The notes under the pieces were generated by a model. It searched no databases, had not been told where the DNA came from, and saw only the letters and a list, made by a program, of their open reading frames with translations. Made by a program: the position numbers and the translations under genes. A stretch of 10,065 nt of DNA from the NCBI GenBank assembly GCA_900553355.1, contig USDK01000077.1, positions 1 through 10,065 on the forward strand. Reading direction: 5' to 3'. Below are positions 1 through 7,100 of this stretch, piece after piece; position 1 is the stretch's first letter; each line of letters opens with the position of its first letter. The DNA is from an uncultured Lachnospiraceae bacterium (GTDB lineage Bacteria > Bacillota > Clostridia > Lachnospirales > Lachnospiraceae).

Positions 1-2
1 AT

Positions 3-122
3 TCCATCAATGAGATTTCTAAGATTGTCGGATATGATAACCAGCTTTATTTCAGTCGGCTTTTTCACAAGTTGAAAGGATATTCGCCGAGAGAATACCG
101 AAAGCTGAGAAACAAATTCTGA
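3..122 (+). CDS. AraC-family transcriptional regulator, C-terminal end (5' partial)
   Basis: The window opens inside this gene and only its last 39 codons plus TGA are present. The residues read ...SINEISKIVGYDNQLYFSRL and continue to a KGYSPREYRK ending, the signature of the second helix-turn-helix of AraC/XylS regulators: an 'IA..VGF.d..YFsR.Fkk..G.sP..yR' pattern in which YFSRLFHKLKGYSPREYR matches closely. By family knowledge this domain contacts DNA and the missing N-terminal part would bind an effector or carry a receiver domain, so the regulated pathway cannot be told. The gene ends naturally and no gene follows it on the same strand until the mobile-element debris near 2.2 kb. Confidence 0.88.
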   Translation, partial: SINEISKIVGYDNQLYFSRLFHKLKGYSPREYRKLRNKF

Positions 123-130
123 AATCCACA

Positions 131-178
131 AAGAGGATACCACCGAATTATCAAAACAATGATTTGTAATATCCTCTT
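131..178. repeat. 9-bp perfect inverted repeat between convergent genes
   Basis: AAGAGGATA (131-139) and TATCCTCTT (170-178) are exact reverse complements with a 30-nt loop that contains a small ATCA/TGAT pairing. The element lies between the ends of the AraC gene and the converging XRE gene, where a bidirectional terminator is expected. The loop is long and neither side has a clean T-tract, so it is recorded as an inverted repeat and only possibly as a terminator. Confidence 0.4.
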
Positions 179-194
179 CTCACTTTTGCTATTC

Positions 195-1091
195 TTATTT
201 TACAAACTCAGCCGAATAATAATACATATACTCATTATCTGTATCTATGTATTCTCCTGTAATGTCCTGTATCGGCAACGAACTCACTCCTTGTTCGCCA
301 TAGATCAGTGCTGCCAATCCTTGCTCTGTTCCGTACTCTATCGTGCTTTTGTTCTCTATAGAGGTCGCAGATCTTCCATAATATTCTCTGTTTGCAACAC
401 CTTCCAAGATTGGCGTTTCTGTCATATATTTTGAATATTCATCTGCTGCAATAAGCTTTGCAGTAAAATTATCAAAATCCGGAGTGATGACAATCAATCC
501 ATTTTTTGCAGATTTCACGTCCTCATAGGAAAGTTCCAAAACTCGTTTATGAGAAACTCGTTTTCCAGAATGATATTCTGACAAGTAAACGTATAATGCT
601 TGAAATGTATCTTTTGAATTGTATCGAAACATCATGGTTCCATCAATTCCGGACAACAATTCAGCCGTTTTCATTTCTACACTATCCGGATCTACTGCTT
701 CTATATAATTTTGTGGTTGCCGCAATTTATTACATACCATGATTCCAAAAACAATAACACATACTCCCACCGCAATAAGAAGTACAGCAATAATTTTCTT
801 TAAATAACGTTGCTTATAACTGCTATCTTTGGTTATCTGTATCAATGTATCTTCTGATTTTTTTTCTACATTAGTTACCTCAATATCTTCACCTGCCAAA
901 AATTCATTTAGACTGATGCCTAATATTTCACATAATTCTAAATACACAGACACATCTGGTAAACAAATCCCACGTTCCCATTTGGAAACTGACTTATCAC
1001 TCTTACCCAGTTTCTCAGCAAGCTGTTTTTGAGTCATACCAAGTTTTTTTCTTTTTTCTGCAATATAGCTTCCGATTTTCACAAGGTCCAT
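195..1091 (-). CDS. XRE-family regulator with single membrane segment
   Basis: A 298-residue protein. Residues 6-60 are a Cro/C1-type HTH (IAEKRKKLGMTQKQLAEKLG, then SDKSVSKWERG and LPDVSVYLELCEILGISLNE). Residues 61-95 are a charged linker, residues 99-120 are one hydrophobic segment (IIAVLLIAVGVCVIVFGIMVC), and about 178 soluble residues follow. With the HTH before the membrane segment, the expected topology is DNA-binding domain inside and C-terminal domain outside, so it may sense an envelope or extracellular signal; that role is inferred. I do not recognise the C-terminal domain. The ATG at 1091 has AAGGGGGAAG just upstream and a TATAAT box about 20 nt further up. It converges on the AraC gene. 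The next minus-strand gene upstream is the kinase remnant, which has its own terminator, so this gene is probably transcribed alone. It appears intact. Confidence 0.85.
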   Translation of the reverse strand: MDLVKIGSYIAEKRKKLGMTQKQLAEKLGKSDKSVSKWERGICLPDVSVYLELCEILGISLNEFLAGEDIEVTNVEKKSEDTLIQITKDSSYKQRYLKKIIAVLLIAVGVCVIVFGIMVCNKLRQPQNYIEAVDPDSVEMKTAELLSGIDGTMMFRYNSKDTFQALYVYLSEYHSGKRVSHKRVLELSYEDVKSAKNGLIVITPDFDNFTAKLIAADEYSKYMTETPILEGVANREYYGRSATSIENKSTIEYGTEQGLAALIYGEQGVSSLPIQDITGEYIDTDNEYMYYYSAEFVK

Positions 1092-1111
1092 AAATACTTC
1101 CCCCTTTTGGG

Positions 1112-1117
1112 ATTATA
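1112..1117 (-). promoter_or_regulatory. -10 box of the XRE regulator gene
   Basis: Read on the minus strand this is a perfect TATAAT, preceded by GATAC, about 20 nt upstream of the XRE start codon. At 17 nt spacing the -35 position reads ACTTTT, a poor match to TTGACA, so the promoter may be weak or need an activator. Confidence 0.5.
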
Positions 1118-1233
1118 GTATCTATTTTCTCAGAAAAAGTACACCCCTTAATGGTAGAATCATGCTGTATTCAACAGATTTTCATTGAATTACCAGAAAT
1201 TGCTGGAATAGAATCTTCTGATTTTTTGAAGGC

Positions 1234-1267
1234 GGAAAAAGCGGTCAACCATAAAGATCAACCGCTT
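1234..1267 (-). terminator. Rho-independent terminator of the kinase remnant
   Basis: On the minus strand AAGCGGT pairs with ACCGCTT. Inner wobble pairs between TGATC and GGTTG extend this to about 12 pairs around a TTTAT loop, and TTTTT follows directly. It starts 8 nt past the stop codon of the histidine kinase/receiver remnant and separates it from the XRE gene. Confidence 0.78.
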
Positions 1268-1274
1268 AGAATTG

Positions 1275-2024
1275 TTATTTACCCAAAAACGAATATACCT
1301 CTACCAACAATCCTTTGCTATTGGAATTTTTCCCGATTGTATATTTCCAAATCGTATTCATCAGTTTCTTTTCATCCAACGGCTTCGATAAGTGTTCATT
1401 CATTCCAGCTTCTTTGCTTTGTTTTTTATCTTCCAGAAACGCATTTGCAGTCATTGCAAAAATAGGAATTGTTTTTGCTTCTTGCCGTTCCAGTGATCTA
1501 ATTGTTTTTGTAGCAGTCAGTCCATCCATCACCGGCATCATAATATCCATGAGAATCACATCAAAATAATGCACCTCTGATTTCGCAAAAATATCGACTG
1601 CCTCTTTTCCATCTTTTGCAGTGACGACATTGATTCCAGCATTTTCCAGAATAAACTTAGCAATCTCCATATTCAACTCATTATCTTCTACCAAAAGTGC
1701 TGTCAATCCCGAAAGATTTTTCGATAAATTTTCCTCTTCCAGCGTGTCTTCTTCTTTATAATCTGAATCGAGTTCAAATGAAATTGTAACTGTGAAGGTT
1801 GTACCGACATTTAATTCGCTTTCTACCGCAATCTTTCCGCCCATCATTTCTGTGAGTTGTTTGGCAATCGGCATTCCAAGCCCAGTTCCCATATAACTGG
1901 TCCTTGCACTGGAATCTTCTTGTGCGAACGGTTCAAACACATGAGAAAGAAAACTTTTACTCATACCACGCCCTGTATCTGAGCATCTAAACTTATAGGT
2001 TGCCTTTCCACCTTCACATGCTAC
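1275..2024 (-). pseudogene. Hybrid histidine kinase-receiver, 5'-truncated remnant
   Basis: Only the C-terminal part of a hybrid two-component kinase remains. It starts inside the ATPase domain: KATYKFR then SDTGRGMS (G1 box, with Arg where Ile/Val is usual), HVFEPFAQED (F box) and GTGLGMPIAKQL (G2 box). The receiver domain follows: ALLVEDNELN with the acidic pair, LMDIMMPVMDG with the phospho-acceptor Asp, IFAMTAN with the conserved Thr, and LSKPLDEKKL with the conserved Lys. The dimerisation/phospho-acceptor His domain, N-box and any sensor are missing. The reading frame is blocked by a TAA at 2025-2027, so the first usable ATG is at 1964. A receiver-containing fragment could be made from there, but without the His domain it cannot autophosphorylate. 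The sequence upstream belongs to an unrelated mobile-element gene, so the truncation comes from a junction at about 2015-2027. Confidence 0.85.
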
Positions 2025-2204
2025 TTACGCATGAAACCATTCCTTTCCTTCTTCCTGTGGGATTTCGCAGGTGTCTTCTACTCCATAGAAACGCTTTACA
2101 AAATATTTTGTTGGAACTTTTCCTCTAAGTGTCAGATATCCCTGTTCTTCCAGTTCTTTGTTCAGGTTACCAATGATTTCATAAGCCGATGTCTGTTTTA
2201 CTTT
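2025..2204 (-). pseudogene. Small mobile-element HTH protein, C-terminal remnant
   Basis: This minus-strand stretch encodes about 59 residues ending in TAA (2025-2027): KVKQTSAYEIIGNLNKELEE, then QGYLTLRGKVPTKYFVKRFYG. From memory, the pattern 'AY.II..LN.EL...GYLT..G.V...YF..RfYG' is that of small helix-turn-helix proteins common on Firmicute integrative elements and prophages, often near integrase genes, where they are assumed to be regulators or excisionase-like. The start and first recognition helix are gone: a TGA at 2205-2207 closes the frame exactly where IS21-like sequence begins on the other strand. The protein cannot be made from a start of its own. The family assignment needs a search to confirm it. 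Confidence 0.6.
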
Positions 2205-2366
2205 TCATCGACACCTGCGCTGAGGAGCATCCTCACCATTCTCAAAAACGGACAGGATAGGATTCCCCTCAATCAAGCCGCTGAAGCACCTGTGCCGAAA
2301 AATGGCACCCGCCACGGGATCACACGAGGCGCTGATGCTTTCCGGAAAGGGGGTGCAAACATATGA
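2205..2366 (+). pseudogene. istA: IS21-family transposase IstA, C-terminal remnant
   Basis: About 53 residues run in frame to a TGA at 2364-2366: ALRSILTILKNGQDR, then HGITRGADAFRKGGANI. The 'S..SILKNGQD' segment and a terminal 'RGADYFGG'-like tail are typical of the extreme C-terminus of IstA, the DDE transposase of IS21 elements. The stop overlaps the next start as ATGA, the translational coupling expected of istA-istB. The catalytic domain and the left end of the element are missing. Upstream of about 2205 the same frame stays open by chance through antisense sequence of the HTH remnant, so the open frame beginning at 2031 is not one gene. Confidence 0.72.
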
Positions 2367-2640
2367 TCAACCAGTCAACGATTGATACCCTCAAGCAGAT
2401 GCGGTTCTCAGCCATGGCCAAAGAACTGGAGTCCCAGCTGAGCGATCCTGATACCTACAGCAGTCTCGGCTTCGAGGAGCGGATCGCTCTCCTGGTCGAT
2501 GCAGAGTGGAACCGCCGCCAGGCCAATAAGCTCGCCAAATGCATCCGTGATGCCGGATTTTCAGCGCCAAATGCTTGTATGGAAGAGATCGAATACCATC
2601 CGGACCGTAAGCTGGACAAGACGCAGCTGACACGCTTCTC
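2363..2640 (+). pseudogene. istB: IS21-family helper ATPase IstB, N-terminal remnant
   Basis: An AAAGGGGG Shine-Dalgarno precedes the ATG. The first 93 residues match the IstB N-terminal domain: MINQSTIDTLKQMRFSAMAK, GFEERIALLVDAEWNRRQ, and YHPDRKLDKTQLTRFS. IstB normally continues to about 250 residues with a Walker A 'GASGNGKT' ATPase core that activates IstA for target selection. Here homology stops at RFS (near 2640), before the Walker A motif, and the frame ends nine residues later in unrelated sequence. With only the IstA tail and IstB head left, the element is dead; no IS21 terminal repeat was recognised. Confidence 0.85.
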
Positions 2641-2766
2641 TACGATAACCTGGCGTACCAGGAGTACATGAGGATCTACTATGACGGCGGAGATCCAATG
2701 TCATTTAAGGAGCATGTGGATTCCATGATAAGGATTGCCCAGGGTCAGGATGACGACCGGTATTAA
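2635..2766 (+). pseudogene. Unrecognised gene tail fused to the istB remnant
   Basis: One frame off from istB, about 43 codons read LLYDNLAYQEYMRIYYDGG, then DPMSFKEHVDSMIRIAQGQ, then DDDRY and TAA. Codon choice and composition look like real coding sequence and like a natural C-terminus. It does not match the IstB C-terminal region as I know it. The start is lost at the istB junction. I do not recognise the family and propose no function. Confidence 0.45.
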
Positions 2767-2801
2767 GTTGTCAAGGTAATAATCTATAGTCATCAGCGTA
2801 T

Positions 2802-2876
2802 GTGCTGGAATGACTCTATGTAAGATGTCCTGAAAACATCAGGTCATCGGCTGTGGAGTCAACGCTCCATCAGCAC
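2802..2876. other. Nested hairpin element (three stacked stems)
   Basis: Three inverted repeats nest concentrically within 75 nt. GTGCTG (2802-2807) pairs with CAGCAC (2871-2876), and TGACTC (2811-2816) with GAGTCA (2856-2861). GATGtCCTGA pairs with TCAGGtCATC around an AAACA loop, with a single T-T mismatch (about 2824-2848). An alternative local stem TGGAG/CTCCA (2854-2868) competes with the middle one. No T-tract follows on either side, so it is not an ordinary terminator. It lies between the istB-associated debris and the relaxase remnant and could be a structured RNA, an element end or a single-strand recombination site; the sequence does not decide which. Confidence 0.5.
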
Positions 2877-2970
2877 GGAATTTGATGTTTAAACTCATTA
2901 TAGCTTAATAAAGTATATATCACCTCTAGCGAATCATACCCTTTTCCCACATAAAAATTAATTGTATCAA
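2870..2970 (-). pseudogene. Possible coding fragment next to the mob remnant
   Basis: On the minus strand, one frame off from the relaxase remnant, about 33 codons read DTINFYVGKGYDSLEVIYTL, then LSYNEFKHQIPC and a TGA at 2870-2872. The composition is protein-like, but the fragment is short and unrecognised and has no start of its own. It could be a real gene tail joined to mob by a deletion, or chance. Confidence 0.25.
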
Positions 2971-3403
2971 TTAAGGAAAATCTATATGCAGGTGCGGTGT
3001 TGCCTCATCCAGATGGAGATGAGCGGAAAACACACGCAAGGCAGGATTCCGTTCCTGAAAACCTTTTATATATTCATCCCATATTCTTGCTGCAATCTGT
3101 CCATCAGGCGTTTCCGCTCCCATATCATTTTTATTTCCAATCTGAAGGATTATCTCATGAAATGGTTTTTCCTGCTTTCCAGAACGGATTTTTTCATAAT
3201 GATTTTCGATCTTTCCTTGTCTGCTTTACATTATACCTTTCAAGTGCCTCATCAAATAATTCATGGTATATTTCTTGAATATCCTGATTGCAGTATTCCA
3301 CATTCCAGTGACTCCGTTTCGGATCTGTATTCTTTGCATGGAATTTTCTGCTGTTGTGGTTGACAAAGCCTTGCCCTGTTATAAAGCTGATTGTCCTCTT
3401 CAA
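2971..3403 (-). pseudogene. mob: MOB_V relaxase (Mob/Pre), frameshifted and 3'-truncated
   Basis: This is the N-terminal third of a plasmid recombination/mobilisation enzyme (Mob_Pre, MOB_V relaxase), which nicks oriT and stays bound to the transferred strand. The start is a TTG (3403-3401) with GGAGAG just upstream, giving MKRTISFITGQGFVNHNSRK, the standard 'KRTIS...G.G.VNHN.R' opening. TDPKRSHWNVEYCNQDI and FDEALERYNVKQTRKDRK follow. The frame then breaks near 3194-3205 and resumes as HYEKIRSGKQEKPFHEII, then FQERNPALRVFSAHLHLDEA and TPHLHIDF. This HxDE..TPHxH block is the metal-binding motif of the family. TAA at 2971-2973 follows at once, where 'HIDF(I/V)PF' should continue. Full-length members are about 400-500 residues; about 143 remain. 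The start overlaps the end of the truncated integrase frame. Confidence 0.88.
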
Positions 3404-3422
3404 TAACTCTCCTTTCTCCCTT
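3381..3422. repeat. 42-bp perfect direct repeat, copy 1
   Basis: Identical, in the same orientation, to 8282-8323. On the minus strand it covers the Shine-Dalgarno, TTG start and first codons of the mob remnant. Similarity extends to 3371 with two mismatches. Recombination between the two copies would remove or circularise about 4.9 kb carrying the int remnant, yhgE and tetR. Confidence 0.95.
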
Positions 3423-3986
3423 TTCCACGAATCAGCACTGTATTCTCTTCCGGCCAGTAATCTGCCATATCCAGAGCGGAAAGTTCTCCCACCCGAAGCC
3501 CCAGACAGAAAAGCAGCTCGATTATACACATATTCCGGACAGCCAGTCTTTCTTTATATTCTGACCAGGCCTGCTGATACTGGAAAGTAGCCGCCAGAAT
3601 CAGCTCTTTAATCTCTTCCCTGGATAATGTCCTGGGCAATGTCCTTGGCAACTGAAATTTTCTGGCCGTGAACCGGAAGAAAATCTCATTTAAGTTCAAA
3701 ACCATTCTGAGATAATCACAATACTGCTGAATGGAAACATATTTTCTGCGGATAGAACGGGGTGCTAATTCTATCTCATTCTGCATATAAAAAAATATTC
3801 ATAGATGCTCCGGTCATTGATATCCCCGTAATGCCGTCTTTCCAGCCACCTGGAAAAATTCTGCAGGTCATTTTTATAGGCATACAGGGTATTGGATGAC
3901 AAGTTTCTCTGCACAAAAAGCATATCAATAAAGTCCTGGATCAGGACTTCCTGTTGTTCCTTATTATATTCCATAGGCCCCTCCAT
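3409..3986 (-). pseudogene. Tyrosine recombinase (XerC/phage-integrase type), frameshifted and 3'-truncated
   Basis: N-terminal core-binding (SAM-like) domain: VLIQDFIDMLFVQRNLSSNT and LYAYKNDLQNFSRWLE. A single-base frameshift lies in a T7 run (minus strand, 3789-3795); an eighth T would restore YEYFFYMQNEIELAPRSIRR. The catalytic domain opens with TLSREEIKELILAA and FCLGLRVGELSALDMADYW, which carries the first catalytic Arg, and runs to VLIRGKGRKE with the beta-hairpin Lys. It stops there, so the second Arg region (HxLRH) and the nucleophilic Tyr are missing. The truncation runs straight into the leader of the relaxase remnant. Two starts are possible: ATG at 3986 (after GGAGAAAA) or ATG at 3974 (seven bases after GGAGGGG), the latter better spaced. 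Not functional. It may once have mobilised the element whose relaxase follows. Confidence 0.85.
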
Positions 3987-4113
3987 TTTTCTCCTATCTG
4001 TTCATACAATTCCAATGATACCTTCTTATCCTTTTACTGTCCGGGGAGGGTGTCTGAAGAAAAATCCCGGAGGCTTCCGTTCCCGCTTTCTGTCCATATC
4101 ATACCTTATATAA

Positions 4114-4119
4114 ATTATA
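4114..4119 (-). promoter_or_regulatory. Candidate -10 box of the integrase remnant
   Basis: A perfect TATAAT on the minus strand, about 130 nt upstream of the integrase start. No good -35 is visible; the -35 position overlaps the T-tract of the yhgE terminator. The 3987-4113 leader holds no gene that I can support. Confidence 0.3.
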
Positions 4120-4133
4120 GTGTATGGATGGCC

Positions 4134-4182
4134 GAAAAAAAGGACCCTGCACTGTCTTTTCAAAGGCAGTACAAAGTCCTTT
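4134..4182 (-). terminator. Rho-independent terminator of yhgE
   Basis: Minus strand: AAGGAC pairs with GTCCTT and continues through TTTGTACTG/CAGTGCAGG with wobble pairs, closing on a 12-nt loop. About 15 pairs in total, followed by seven T. It begins 16 nt beyond the yhgE stop codon. Confidence 0.88.
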
Positions 4183-4197
4183 CCCTTCTTTTTTCTC

Positions 4198-7100
4198 TTA
4201 TGCCAGTCCCTTTTCCTCTAACCAGTTATCCAGAGTCCTTTTTCCTCTTTTCATCTTAAGGGTCCGGATCTGGAACTCCAGAATGGTCAGCAGGGTAAAG
4301 ACGATCCACAAAACGGTCAGGAATATTACGGCTTCCTGAATACTTTCTCCTCCTGATATAGTACTTCGGAAGGCTTCCACCGTATAAGTGAACGGTACCC
4401 AGTCATGAAGATAAGGGACAAAGCTTCCGGACAGTTCCAGGGGGTAGGTTCCCACAGAACCTGCCAGCTGGATCACCATAAATACCAGCATCAGGAAACT
4501 TCCCACTTTGCCAAAAGTATTGGTAAAGAAATACATCACAGACATAAAAGCCACCGAAGCCAGACAGGCTACCGCCAGGGTTTTCCCCATTTCCACCGGC
4601 TCAAAACCGTCACACAGATGAAGCATAAAGATCATCGCCGCTGCCTGGAGCAGGGCAATCAGATACAGTACCGATGCCTTGCTTCCCCACCAGGCCAGAC
4701 CGGATTTCAGCTTTCCGCTGTACTTTGTCAGTGGATACATAAGACTAAAGGCAATACAGCCTACCCAAAGTGCCACAGACATCATATAGGGGGCCATGGC
4801 ATGGCCGTTATTTTCTACCCTGGTGATCTGTGTTTCTTTTGTTTCCACAGGAGCTGCAAACATATCCGCCGTATCTTCTCCTTTATTCGTATCCCGGATC
4901 TGTTTTGCCCCATCTGCCAGACTGTCTTTTAAAGTCCTAGTTCCTTCCGCCAGCTGTTCAATCCCGGATCCAAGAGTTTTACTTCCGTCATGAAGCTGGG
5001 AAGCTCCGCTGCTGATCTGGGAGGCTCCGTCCTCCAGCTGTACCGCTCCTCCAAGAAGAGCCTGATTGTTTGCAGTAAGCTGGCCGGTTCCCTGGGACAA
5101 CTTGCTGGTTCCGGCTACCAAGGTATCCATACCCGCCGAAAGAGTTCCTGCTCCCTGAAAAAGGGTCTGGGCTCCTGTCTTCAGACTTCCAGTTCCCTGT
5201 TTCAGATCCTTTGCTCCCTGGGACAGCTGTTCCACTCCCTGGGAAAGAGCCGGAAGCTGTCCCTGCATTTCCTGTACTCCTTTATCCAGATCAGAACTTC
5301 CCTGTACCAGACGGCCAAATCCCTCATCCAGCTGCCCGGCTCCCTGTACCAGTGCTTCCGTTCCCTGTGTCTTCAGTGCTCCGGCTCCATCCTTTGCACT
5401 CTGGATTCCGCCGGCAAGTGCAGGTGCCGCCTCAGTCAGCTGTTCTACTCCCCGGTTCACTTCTCCACTTCCCTGGGTAAGACGGTCAGCACCTTCCCTC
5501 AGCTGAGACAGGCTGTCTCCAACCTGTGTGCCGATTCCGCTCTTCAGCTGCTCCATGCCGCTGTCCACTCCTGCCAGATACTGTTCTCCGGCTGTTTCTG
5601 TCTGAGCAGACAACTGTCCCAGACCTTCTGATAATGCCTGAAGCCCCTTTACCACACTGCTCAGGTCTGTAGAATTTTCCCCTGCCAAACCGGCCCCGGT
5701 CATATCCCGGGCCTGCCGGGCTGCCTCTGCCATGGTCTGCTGATCCTGAAACAGGGCGGCACTGCTGTTCCCAAGAGCCTGAGAAGCTTCCTGGAGACGG
5801 CTTCCCACCTCATTGGCTGCATCGGCGTTTTGCTGTGCAGCTGCCACTGCCTCCCAGGCAACGGATGCCACTGCATTTATATCTCCTGAATCAATTGCCT
5901 GCTGCAAGGAATCACTTAAATAAGAGGCGTCTGTACTTTCCACACCTCCCAGATTTTCTGCCGCAGCCTGGGCTGCCTCTGCCTGGTTTCCGGCTTCCTG
6001 GGCATTCCCCTCTAAAGTATCGCCCAGTTGGTCCCCACTTCCTGTTTCCTGGGACATGCTCTCCGTTCCCTGAATCCCCGCAAGGAGCTGATCGGCACTG
6101 GACTTTAACTGGTCCGCGTCCTCTTTCACAGAGTCAAAAACCTGTTTTCCTCCATCCTGCAGCTGTCCGTTTACCTGATCAATACTGGCAGAAATGCCGG
6201 GGACTGCCTGTTCTTCCAGAAGCTTCATTCCCTGGGAAAGCTGAGCTGCCCCTTCATAAACCTCATTTGTACCTTCCTGAAGTTTCTGTGTCTGCCCGGG
6301 AAGCTGGGATGCTGCACTGTTCAGCTGATCCAGTCCTTCCTGTAAAGATGCAAGACCCCTGTCTGTCTGTTCAGCTCCTGCCTTCAGACTTTTGCTTCCC
6401 TCTCCCGCTGTCTTGACACCTGCGGCAAGCTGGGAAGACCCCTGGGATAATGCCCGGACTCCCTGAGAAAGTCCCGGGATCTTTCCTTCTAACTGTCCCA
6501 TGCCCTCTTCCAGGGACTGGGCTCCTGCATCCAGGCTTTCACTTCCGCCGGCAAGTTCTTTTGCCCCGCTGTCCAGGGTTTTCGTCCCCTTGTTCAGTTC
6601 ACTGGCCCCATCCTGAAGTTCACGTGCTCCCTTGTCTGCGGCTATTACTCCATCTGTATAAGTCTTTAGTCCCTCTTCCAGGGTCTGACTGCCATCTCTG
6701 AATACCAGAGTACTATCTGCCAGAACCTGTAAATTCTCTTCGATCTGTTCATTTCCTGAGGCAAGTTCCCGAGTTCCCTCCTGGAGCTTCCCGGAACCAT
6801 CTGCCGCTTCCTCCATTCCGTCCCCGGCCTTACCGATCTGTTCAAAAACCGCTTCTGCATAGGTGCGGGTAACTTCTTCCCGGACAGAACTCTGGATTTT
6901 CTCCATAGCTGTCTCGCTCATCTTAGAAGCAATGTAATTGGTACCCGGGTTTGTTTCATAAGAAAGTTCCATTTTTTCAGGTTTTTCCCGGGTAAGGGTG
7001 GCTGCATTGGCTGAAAAATCCTCCGGTATGGTAATGACCATATAATAACTTCCGTCTTTCAGCCCCTGCCGGGCCCTTTCCTTATCTGTAAAAGAAAAAT

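Noticed and set aside
1151..1465. A plus-strand frame spanning the kinase terminator
   Set aside because: It crosses the terminator and is antisense to the receiver domain. There is no ribosome binding site and no recognised domain; 1118-1233 appears non-coding.
2031..2366. An apparent 111-codon plus-strand gene
   Set aside because: Only the last 53 codons resemble a known protein (IstA tail). The first part is antisense to the HTH remnant and is open by chance across a junction.
2962..3363. A 133-codon plus-strand frame
   Set aside because: It is antisense to the clearly recognisable MOB_V relaxase remnant and has a hydrophobic, Cys/Phe-rich shadow composition.
4405..6701. Several long plus-strand open frames opposite yhgE
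   Set aside because: They are shadows of the repetitive, compositionally biased yhgE coding sequence, with Pro/Leu/His/Cys-rich translations, no ribosome binding sites and no recognisable domains.
4930..6800. Regularly spaced short repeats that resemble a CRISPR or tandem array
   Set aside because: The repeats have 21-nt heptad periodicity, are degenerate and stay in frame with the LxxG heptads of YhgE. There are no conserved repeats with unique spacers.
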